Below are positions 1 to 8,748 of a DNA stretch of 64,000 nucleotides, in pieces. Under the pieces are notes generated by a model. It was not told the origin of the DNA. It searched no databases and was given only the letters and a program-made list of their open reading frames with translations. This DNA is from Fereydounia khargensis (Eukaryota > Basidiomycota > Ustilaginomycetes > Urocystidales > Fereydouniaceae): the NCBI GenBank assembly GCA_026413255.1, contig JAOCZO010000004.1, forward strand, positions 487,382 through 551,381, written 5' to 3'. The position numbers and the translations under genes were made by a program. How positions within the stretch are numbered: position 1 is the first letter of the stretch; each line of letters opens with the position of its first letter.

Positions 1-248
1 CCAACTCGCAACCTGGCGACTTCGAACCAAGTCGGAACGGGGTTATCTCCCGTGGACCGTAGAGTGCCGTCAACGACGGATGAACGTGGCAACTTGTAGT
101 CGAACACCCGGTGTTGTGCCTGCCCTTGATCTCTGAGTCTGTTCAAGTTTGCCTTGAGCTCCGTCCAGACAGGCATGGGTGCCGACCAGCAAGGCAAGCC
201 CATTCCAATGATGATGAGTAGGGTTGTAAGCCAGTAAGTAGCTCTCAT
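1..248 (-). CDS. Secreted protein of unknown function, N-terminal part only
   Basis: From an ATG at 248 the minus strand stays open for 82 codons to the window edge. The first 23 residues look like a signal peptide: an arginine at position 2, a hydrophobic core (LTTLLIIIGMGL, about 7-18) and a small-residue cleavage site ending in WSA. The predicted mature part starts with PMPVW and is rich in charged and polar residues, as in many small secreted fungal proteins. The rest of the gene lies outside the window, so its length and cysteine count are unknown. I recognise no family. A chance open frame is possible, but the clean signal peptide right after the only ATG argues for a real gene. Confidence 0.55.
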   Translation of the reverse strand, partial: MRATYWLTTLLIIIGMGLPCWSAPMPVWTELKANLNRLRDQGQAQHRVFDYKLPRSSVVDGTLRSTGDNPVPTWFEVARLRV

Positions 249-460
249 TTTTTTCAGCGTCAAGTCACGTCTTGGTACCGGGTACCGAAGAGTTGATGGG
301 AGAAACCTCCTTTTAAGCCATGTATTCCAGCCTGAGACAAGGAGCCCGGAACAGATTTCCGAAAAGCCCGTCTTGCTTGCTATTCATCCCCCGAGATGGC
401 TCGGACGCCTGTTCGATTCTAGCGTGGGGTGCACCTCGGCATCGGTTCGGTTTCTCCAGT
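249..460. other. Short intergenic stretch
   Basis: This separates the start of the secreted-protein gene (minus strand, start at 248) from the end of the tail-anchored gene (minus strand, stop at 461). It should hold the promoter of the former and the terminator of the latter. No distinct motif was seen. Confidence 0.4.
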
Positions 461-706
461 CTAGTCACTCTTGGCCCGCTGCGAACGATAGTAGGGGATT
501 CCGTACTTGGCCACGATTACACAGATAAGGAGAAAGATGGCGTCCAGCGTGAGTATCAGCCATGGGTTCCAGGCCTTCTTGCCGTCGCCTGCGGTCGAGG
601 AGGAGGATGAGAAGCCAGGAATGGAGGGGTGCCCCGGAGGTGGCGGGCCAGTGAAGCCCAGCGGACAGCGGGCGACGGGCTGCTCTTCTTTGACCGGGGA
701 AGACAT
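461..706 (-). CDS. Small tail-anchored membrane protein, unknown function
   Basis: This predicts 81 residues from an ATG at 706. The open frame extends further upstream, but the upstream part is basic and lacks protein-like composition. The N-terminal half is soluble and proline/serine-rich, with the stretch RCPLGFTGPPPPGHP. The C-terminal half has one hydrophobic segment (about residues 49-67, WLILTLDAIFLLICVIVAKYG) followed by a short basic tail, the layout of a tail-anchored protein inserted into ER, mitochondrial outer or peroxisomal membrane. Target membrane and function cannot be told from sequence. The Cys-Pro pair resembles heme-regulatory motifs, but one dipeptide is weak evidence. 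Confidence 0.55.
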   Translation of the reverse strand: MSSPVKEEQPVARCPLGFTGPPPPGHPSIPGFSSSSSTAGDGKKAWNPWLILTLDAIFLLICVIVAKYGIPYYRSQRAKSD

Positions 707-1013
707 GGCTGGCTCTCGATCAAGTGTTATCGTTGTGGTGGATCGGATGGAAGGAGGCAAAAGTGAAACACTGCGAGTGTTACTTTCTTTTTCACGGTGC
801 TTTGAGTCACGACTCAGATATTTGCGACGCGCGTGTCCATAACGCAAGACCCTAACCGTATCACGCACGCAACGCTCAGTTACAGTACTCTCTCGCCAAC
901 AGGCGACACACTAAAAGCAAAGTCGTGAAAGTTGGGATGCTACAGTAAGCTTCGGCACTTACTGTACATCCGACAAAGGCAAGGCTTGTATTTCCTGCAA
1001 TTTACACATAGCA
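707..1013. promoter_or_regulatory. Intergenic region with three TACAGTA-type words
   Basis: No gene is visible. The region lies upstream of the tail-anchored gene and downstream of the dioxygenase gene. It carries TACAGTAC (891-898), TACAGTA (941-947) and TACTGTAC (960-967), a word that recurs across intergenic regions of this window. Confidence 0.35.
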
Positions 1014-2194
1014 TCAGTCATTGCTGAGACTGTATCCGAGCGTTTCGGGCTCCCACTTGGCCTCCATCTTGATCAGGTTGTCATACACTGCTCCCCACCG
1101 ATACGTTGGTCAGTCAGTCTTTCCATCCAGAGTGGCTGCATTGAATAACTCCCGGCTCCCGGGTGCGCTAAACTTACTCGGACCAAGCTTTTCTGGCAAC
1201 TTGCTTCTGAACGAGTCGTCTCGCATCCACTGGACGCCATGCTGGAGAATGTTGCGCGCCCTTTCCGCAGCGCCTTGGTCTCCGTCGCCCGTGTCTCCGT
1301 AGCAGGCGTGAAGTGTGGCTCGCTTCCGGTCCGGCCTGTAAGATGCTCGGTGCAGGATCCTCTGCGAGTAGAAGACAGTCTGCCCGGCTGCAGTATGTTC
1401 GTCGGTTGCCACCGTCACAGAGTGAGCGCAAGCCTTTTATAAGTCAACAGACCTAACTTACCTTTCAAGTTGACTCGCAGCGTGCTTGGTGGGTCGACGT
1501 CCCATGACCCATCAAAGCTCTGTTTACTGTCACTATCGCTGCTCGGCTGGCTGGTTACGACCTCTACCGCTGCTGGGGCTTTGGCTTGGTTGGCTAGTCT
1601 CTCCGCTTCCGTTCGCAGCCTGGCATGACTGCCGGGTACAATGAAGAGGCAGTCGTCATCGTAAAGTGCCGTATTGAACTGCACACCGTAAGTCGGGGTG
1701 TCTAGCCGAGCAAGCTCCTCCGTCTCATCCACGTCGGGCTTGATGTCGTCACGGTGCCACCCGAGGGCAAAGCAGTGGGCCTCCGGGTTGATTAGCAGGT
1801 TGAACAGCTCCATCTGCATACGCTCCGCGGGCGAGTCGAGCAGAACAGATGCCACCTCGAGAAGAGGCGAGCTGCCGTAGAACTGCTGGAACGTGGTAGA
1901 CAACTCGGCTCCGATGGCTGGGTTCATCAGATGCTGTACGCCCCAGCTGTCCGGATTCTCCTTATCGAACGGGGGAAAGGCGTTGCCGACCACCCTGCGG
2001 TGCGGCCAGTCACCTCGCCGCGTCTGCTGGATGGCTTCCTCTGCCGACTTGCGCAGATTGTCCAAGCTTAATGGCGAAGACGGGTCGGCCGAAAGAATAC
2101 CCTCGAGAACCACATAGCCCTTGGTTCGAAACTCGTCCACAAGCTTGGCGGGGTCGTAGCCAGCAGCCCTGAGGCGGCTAGCAGCGTCTGTCAT
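1014..2194 (-). CDS. Phytanoyl-CoA dioxygenase family Fe(II)/2-oxoglutarate enzyme
   Basis: Three exons (2194-1462, 1387-1178, 1090-1014) encode 339 residues. The first intron uses GTAAGT at 1461 and the second GTAAGT at 1177. The second acceptor is a tandem site, so exon 3 can start at 1090 or 1087. The protein has the family's iron-binding facial triad: His147 and Asp149 in GWHRDD, and a distal His257 in QRILH with Arg267 about ten residues later as the likely 2-oxoglutarate carboxylate ligand. A PGSH turn (to residue 190) is also typical. The family hydroxylates CoA esters or other small molecules, and the substrate here cannot be inferred. There is no C-terminal PTS1 (it ends SLSND), so a peroxisomal location is not supported. 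The gene is transcribed divergently from the LOG fusion gene across about 500 bases. Confidence 0.85.
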
Positions 2195-2710
2195 GCTGCG
2201 TCACGTTGCCAATTTTGAGGGGGATGTGTGTTGTTTGTTTCAGTGTTGGGGCTCGCCGTTTTTATACAGCCACAGTGGAATTTGGTCCAGAGTCTATCAG
2301 CTTCCGTCCGCTGCTGCAACCATGTGACCGTGGGCAAGAGTGGGCAAGGGCAGGGAGCATGAAAGCGCGGGCCATGCTGAGAGGATGGGACCGAGAGGGT
2401 GGTAGCCGGCGAAGATGCCGATTCGTGCGAGTGGAGATCTGGTCGGCGTCGCGTCAGGAAGAAAACAGAAGCAGACGCAGAAGCAGACGCAGAAGCAGAA
2501 GCAGTGGCGGCTGCGTCATGAGCAACGAACTGCGAAAACGTGGGGAAGATGGAAAGCGAGTCAGACAATTTCTCGTGTAGGTAAGCTTGATGTGCAGCAC
2601 TGATACGGTGCGCTCACCCACTGCTTCAACTCGTACGGCGATCCCCGAGTCAACTCTCATCATCACCACCACCTTCTCTTCACCTCCTACACACCGCAAT
2701 CATCACCAAC
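2195..2710. promoter_or_regulatory. Divergent promoter region, dioxygenase / LOG fusion
   Basis: This separates two outward-facing start codons. It contains a purine-rich imperfect GCAGAC/GCAGAA repeat (about 2461-2510) and CT-rich tracts just before the LOG start. No further coding sequence was seen. Confidence 0.4.
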
Positions 2711-4464
2711 ATGACCACCTCGTACAAGGGTTCGGTCTGTGTCTTTTGCGGCTCCTCGCCAGGCGCAAAGCCCGAGTACATGCAAGCTGCTGCCAGCGTC
2801 GGCAAGGCCATCGCCGCCAACAGCCTCCGTCTCGTCTATGGCGGTGGCTCCAGAGGATGGTGAGTCCAAGCTTCGCATCACATACCATAGCCCAAGAGCA
2901 CTGTTCTCACATCTACCCTGACTTGATCGTTGGCAGCATGAGTGGCGTGTCGCAAGCTACTCACGAGGCTGGCGGCAACGTGCTCGGCGTCATTCCTTCC
3001 GTCATGGTCGCCTCGAAACCCAATGGACACCCGGGCAACGTCACTTCAGCTGAGGGCTCGGGCCCTGAGGTGCTCAACCTCTCCAAGGGCACTGGCCATG
3101 TCGAGACCGTCGTCGTCGACACCATGCACGAGCGCAAGCAGATCATGGCCAAGGCCTCCGACTTGGGCTTTATCGGTCTCCCCGGTGGTTACGGTACTTT
3201 CGAGGAGGTCATGGAAATGATCACCTGGAGCCAGCTCGGCATTCACCGCAAGCGTAAGTAAATCGTCACTCCCGCTTCAGCCTAGGATCCTCAGCTTACC
3301 TACTCTCCCTCCTTCAAAGCCATGGTGCTTCTCAACCTCAACGGTTTCTGGTCGCCCATTCGCCAGCAGATTGATCTCGCTGTCGAGGATGGTTTCATCA
3401 CCGAGGTCGGTCGCGAGCTTGTCAGCATCGTCGACTGCACCGATGTTGCCCAGGCTGGTGAGGCCGTTGTCGCCGAGGTTATCAAGATGCAGGAGAGGCT
3501 TGCCAAGCAGGGCGGAGGCTACTGGGACTGGAGCAAGAAGCCTGCAGCTGCTACTCCTGCTGCTGCCGCTTCTACGCCTATGGATGTCGATGCCAACAAG
3601 GACGAAGTTCTTGCTGTTGAGGTTCCCGACCTCACCTTCAGCTTCAACCCAGACCTGCCGCCTGCGCTTGAGAACTGCAACCTGGCACTGCGCAAGGGAA
3701 GTCGCTGTCTCCTGGTGGGTGCCAACGGAGCGGGCAAGTCGACTCTGCTGCGACTGCTGGCCGGAAAGAAGCTATGCGACTCCAAGGTTAAGGTGTTTGG
3801 CAAAGACGTCTTCCGAGAGTCGCCGAGGGGTATCACGTATCTGGGCACCGAGTGGGCCATGAACCCGGTGGTGCGCTCGGATATTGTTGTCTCGCACTTC
3901 CTTGACTCGGTCGGAGGGTACCGCCACAAGGAGAGGCGAGACAAGCTTCTGGACATCCTTGATGTCGACCTCAACTGGCACATGCACGCGATCAGTGATG
4001 GCGAGCGACGCCGTGTGCAGCTTTGCATGGGACTCATGGAGCCATGGGACCTGCTTCTGCTCGACGAGGTGACAGTCGACCTGGACGTGCAGGTGCGTGC
4101 TGACCTGCTCGACTTTCTCAAGCTGGAGACAGAGGAGCGCGGCGCTACGATCATCTATGCGACCCACATCTTTGATGGTCTCCAGGCATTCCCCACCCAC
4201 CTCTCGCATATGCAGATGGGCCGCACCACCACGCGCGATCCCATTGCCTGGCCCCCGACTGAGGCCGACGCCGCTGCTCTCCCGCCCACCGCGACGACTG
4301 ACAAGGACCGTGACCTCTCGCCGCTGCTCAGCGTGGCGCTTGCTTGGCTTCGCGACGACCGGGTGATCCGACAGGAGATTGAGACTAAGCGCGGACGAAG
4401 GCGCGGAGCGATCCGCAACACGGATACCACCGACTCGGAGAGGTTCTTCAGCAAGTACGACTAG
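2711..4464 (+). CDS. LOG-type phosphoribohydrolase fused to a CAF16-type ABC ATPase
   Basis: Three exons (2711-2859, 2937-3253, 3320-4464) give 536 residues in one frame. Residues 1-229 are a LOG protein (cytokinin riboside 5'-monophosphate phosphoribohydrolase, often misnamed lysine decarboxylase). They carry the nucleotide-binding PGGYGTFEE (132-140) and the catalytic-arginine motif MHERK (113-117). A low-complexity Ala/Pro/Thr linker (about 230-255) leads without a stop into an ABC ATPase with Walker A GANGAGKST (289-297), signature SDGERRR (from 381) and Walker B ending LLLLDE (D404, E405). The signature and short soluble form match CAF16, a CCR4-NOT-associated non-transporter ATPase. Both halves keep their active-site residues. 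The TAG stop (4462-4464) overlaps a GTGAGT donor. Splicing 4464-4536 away would replace the stop and add seven residues, ending at 4558. Confidence 0.85.
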
Positions 4465-4558
4465 TGAGTATCGCATTCCTACCGCTTGCGCTCGGTCAAG
4501 TCCCGTCAAAGTGCTGACTCTTTAATCTTCTTTCAGCTCCCAAACAGTCACCCGATAG

Positions 4559-4882
4559 ACGTGGCACCCTCTCCATCTTTCAACCAGATAGAGTTTCCGT
4601 ATAATCACAGCACTTTCTCCCACCCGTTCTTGCTGAGTCTCTTTTTCTCTCTCTCTTCCCTTCAAGACTCACATGATTGTCACATGTGACTTGCATCATG
4701 CATCACGTCTCCTTCACCGCGTTTCCCCTTCCTTCAGTTGTTTTTGGACTGCATACCATCAGCCTGTAACATCATCTTCAACCGACGCAAAAATCAATAG
4801 AACTGTTCAACCAGAAAAAAAAGCAAGAAATATTTGCGGATAAAAAGTAGGCCTGGAATTCTCAACATCAAATACATGTAAA
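4559..4882. other. Convergent 3' intergenic region
   Basis: This lies between the ends of the LOG fusion gene (plus) and the enoyl-CoA gene (minus). It is CT-rich, then A-rich close to the minus-strand stop, consistent with 3' UTRs and polyadenylation signals. No coding sequence is visible. Confidence 0.4.
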
Positions 4883-5906
4883 TCACATCTTGGCTTTAGG
4901 CGGTGGCCCACGAAGCGTCTTGCCAGCGACGTTGGCCTCTGTCCACCAGGGGTAGAATGCAAACCGTTCCAGGTCGCTGACGGTGCCTTCAAACTTGGGC
5001 GGGCGTTTCTCGAGGAAGCTCTTGATGCCCTCGAAGGCGTCCTTCTGGGAAGTCTCCCAGATGCCTTGAGACTCGAGCAGGTGGGCTTCTTCTGGGCTGT
5101 TGGGGCTCCTCCAGATCTGGGCCTTGCACAGGGCCATGCTGAGCGTGCTATTCTGCGTGGAGAGCGTCTTGGCGAGTTGCAGCGCAGTGGGCAGGACTTG
5201 GTCCTTGGGCATGGGTGGGCGCGACCAGAGATCCATGTACGACCAGTCGGTGGGCTTCCTTGTGTCGCCGCTCAGGATGATGTCCATAGTCTTTGTGACG
5301 CCGATCAGACGCGGGAGCAGGTAGCTTGAGCATGCCTCCATGGCGATACCGCGCTTTGTGAATGGGATGGCGACCTTGGCGTCCTCAGCTACCAGGCGGT
5401 AGTCACAGCTGAGTGTAAGCGTCATTCCAATGCCCACAGCGTTACCGTTGATTGCCGCAATCGTTGGCTTGCGGCATCGCAGGATTGCCAGACCCGTCTG
5501 GCCACCTCCATCTCGGTGCTCCTGTGCGTAGGTCGCACCTCCCGCAAAGCCGCCCGCCAAATCAGCACCAGCGCAGAACACTCCGTTGGCACCTGTGATG
5601 ATGGCTACCTTGACCCGCTCGTCGGCATCAAACAGCTCAAAGGCAAACACGATCGAACAGCACATCATGACTGTAAAGGCGTTCATCTTGCCTGGTCGGT
5701 CAAGCGTGACGACCGCCACGCCCTCCGGTGACAGGTCGACCTTGAGGTCCTGCCATGCGTACGTGCTGCCAAGAGAGGGATGGTGTGTGAGTATGCGATG
5801 AAGGCACCGGACGAGCGCGCAAGCACGATGCTCACCTGTAGTTAAAGTTGGGTACATCGACGTCCGAGACCCTCGGGTGCGGGTTGCGTGGCTGGTAGTC
5901 TCCCAT
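4883..5906 (-). CDS. Enoyl-CoA hydratase/isomerase family protein, probably peroxisomal
   Basis: Two exons (5906-5836 and 5765-4883) encode 317 residues. The crotonase fold is clear: CoA-binding and oxyanion-hole segments (FCAGADLAG near residue 90, NGNAVGIG near 131-137) and the DYRLVAEDA helix region. The two glutamates of classical enoyl-CoA hydratases are absent from their usual places. Glu167 in the segment MEACSSYLLP aligns with the single catalytic glutamate of delta3,delta2-enoyl-CoA isomerases (SPEGCSSY type), so isomerase activity is more likely than hydration. The last three residues, AKM, fit a non-canonical PTS1, which predicts import into peroxisomes and a role in beta-oxidation of unsaturated fatty acids. 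The start was chosen because it joins to exon 2 through a good GTGAGC donor in frame. A longer minus-strand frame upstream reads through the intron and is not credible. Confidence 0.85.
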
Positions 5907-8748
5907 GTCGGTCCTGTTTGGTGGTCGGGTTGGTATGGTACTTGCGAATGTGGCGAGTCAAGCAAGTTCTTGGCGAAATGAAGACCACGGCAGATTGGTT
6001 GCTGTTTTATGTACCTTTCCTTTATTTTCCAGGCAAAGCAGAGAGAGCTGGGCTGGCCAATTACGGGGATGGCCTCTGCGTCTCTGCCTCTGCCTCTGGG
6101 GCTCGGAACGCGGGGTCGCCGAGGAGCCGACAGCCGGAGAAACAGCGCGGCCAGCAGACGCACGCGCGCACAGGCCCTGCCGTACGCTATTTCCTCAGCC
6201 TTGCCATGGCTACGTTTTTACTGGTTTCTCCGGGGACACTCTCACATTCACACTCACAAAGATGAAGCTTACGATACTAGACATGCTGGACGGCCATGTT
6301 CACAGTCAGCGAGGTTGACAAGACAAGACAAGCTAAGCTAGCTGGTCCTTCTCACCGAGCTGACTGTAGATGACAGATGGCACTGCCCAGCTTACGTAAC
6401 CATTCGGGCTCATTGATCGACACTGCAGGATGTATCAGTCCACCCTTCCTTCCCTCGTGACTGCTAGGATGTGCATGCATCAAAGCAGGTACCGGAGCCC
6501 GAAGCATGCCTTGTCGCTTTGTGATACCAACTCGATGAGCATTAAGAGGGCACTCTAACGAAACCACGTGATTGCGACCGATACTTGCCTCTCGGTTGAT
6601 GGTGATGCTTATCGCGCAGGCTCACGCTCGCTGACTTTCCAATCCAGTCTCCGTACGTTGTCGCATGGAAGCTGCTATTCGTCTGCCGCAGGGCCTGTTG
6701 GTGAAAAGCCAAAGCCAGGCTACAAGAGAGAACAGGGTATCCATTTCCGTCAGCCTCCCTTGCCATTGATTATCGTACGTGATTTCTTCTGCTTTCGGAA
6801 GACCCGCGCTACGAGGCGTGCAGGGCAGAGCTGCAAGGCAACCGAAGCATGGCAACGCAGAGAAATTGAGGTGCTGCGCTTCTCAGTGGCGCCCGGCTCT
6901 GCGCGAGATGGCCCCCGATCCAGTCTTCATGCACAGGGCTCATCCTCGACAGAGTGGGAAAAAAAATACTGTGCGCAGAATGCACAGCGGCACGCTACGC
7001 CCAGCCCCGCTACAGCTTTCCTTTCCTGCTTATCGTACTGTGTGGTTTCTGCCATTCTTTCTCTTTCTCTGTCTTGCTCACCGCTTACGATCGATTGGGC
7101 GTTTAGGCGAGGCTTTTTTGTTTGCTGTCATTCATTGTGTAGCAGAATGAATACGGCTTGGTGCAACTTGCAAAGTGCTGAGTAAAAGACAATGGACGCC
7201 AAAACGACACAAGGCCACCACCACAGCAAAGAGGGAGCAAAGCTTGCGGAGTAGCGTGTGACAGACGCCCCGCTAAGCACCACAGCACAGCACACCACAC
7301 CGTTGCCCCTCTTCCCCCCAAATTCCTACCCTTTTGGCTTTTCGTAACAGCCCCGAAAATCCCAGTGCCCTTCCTTCTCTCCGACTAGCGAGCCGAGGTG
7401 CAAGCCGTAGTGCGGCTATTGTATTGCTGTTGCTGGTAAACGGGTCGGAAGCAAGTCGCCCAGCTGCCAGCCTGCCCGACTGCTCTTTCTCTTTTTCCAT
7501 TTCCCCCACGCGCCGCGCGCCGCGATGTGCCTTGCGCTTGCCTTGACTGGCCGGGCCCACCAAAGCTTGTCTGATTGCTGTCTGGCTGGCTGCGGGCGCC
7601 CTCTAGCGTGACTGCATGTGCGTGCGTGCATGTGCGTGCGTGCATGTGTGTGGTGCGCAACTTTTTTAACACTGCGACAGGCTGCTTGCACCGAGGATTT
7701 GCGGTACGGTACTAAACCAGAACCAACTGCAGCCGCACGACCAGCAGGAGCAGCAGGAGCAGCAGGAGCAGCAGGAGCAGCAGCAGCTAGCATCTGCGAC
7801 CTGTCTCGGGTGTCCCCTTCCCTCCAACCCTCCCTTCCCTCCCTGCCTCCCCCCCCCTCTTTCTTGCTCGCTTGCTTCCTGGCCTGTCTACCTGTCTGCC
7901 TGCGCGCCTTCCATCCTTCTTTCGCACTCAGCTTCAGCCCGCCGCCCGCTCGCTCGCTCGCTGTCGCCGTCCCCATCATTAGACGTGTTCCAAGACAAAG
8001 TACAGGCCACCCAGCCCGGCCAGCTCAGCCAGCTCGCCCTTCTGCAGGTCTGCAATCAAGCTGTCGCGTCCGCTCCCTTTCTCCTCCCTTCCTCCTTCAT
8101 CTCACTCACTCCGTCTCATCTCTTCTCCTCGTCCGCGCTCGGATCCCTTTCCTTCCATCTCATCTCTCTACCTAAACATCTCCGTTTCCTCCTTCACGTC
8201 CCATCACCCTTGCATCGAATCTCGGCCTGGAGTCAGACCCCGCCTCGTACCGCCACCTTTGTGTATCTCCCGCGCTCTGGCATCACGTGGGAAACGTCCG
8301 GCTATCTCGCTCGTCGGCTCGTGTAGACATTGGCTCGCTTGCTCGCTCGTTCGCATATCCAGTGACTGGCTCGCTTGATAGCTCGTAACATCCTTTTCCT
8401 TGCTTTCGTCGCCAGCAGATCTGCCGACCCACATCATTCACGATCTCCAGGCCACGCCCGACTTTCTTTCGCCTCCCCCATCTTATCCCAGTCTCTGTGG
8501 AACAAATCCAATACTTTGACGACGTTTAGAGCCCAATACATCAGCAACGAACGACCTCTCGCGGTACGAAAATTTCCATTCACCCCTCATTATTGCCTTT
8601 CCAACTGTCCGGTTTGCTCAATCTGCCTTCGCACTATCTACTCGCCAATAAACTCGGTCCTACAACGCTCATAGAACTCTTCAGCTGTAGCTGAAACCCA
8701 CAGAGCTGCTTTCCGTCCAATACTCCGCTTTCACATCCACAAGAGACC
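5907..8748. promoter_or_regulatory. Long divergent intergenic region upstream of kinesin
   Basis: About 2.8 kb separates the enoyl-CoA gene (minus) from the kinesin gene (plus). I see no convincing gene: the open frames have biased composition and overlap on both strands. It contains a TGCATGTGCG repeat (about 7613-7650), a CAGGAG/CAGCAG repeat (about 7743-7790), and from about 7800 a long pyrimidine-rich tract to the kinesin start that could be its 5' UTR. An unannotated non-coding RNA cannot be excluded. Confidence 0.4.

Noticed and set aside
7618-8326. Plus-strand frames before kinesin
   Set aside because: Pro/Ser/Leu-rich frames result from pyrimidine-rich DNA and are mirrored on the other strand. 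More likely the 5' leader or promoter of kinesin.
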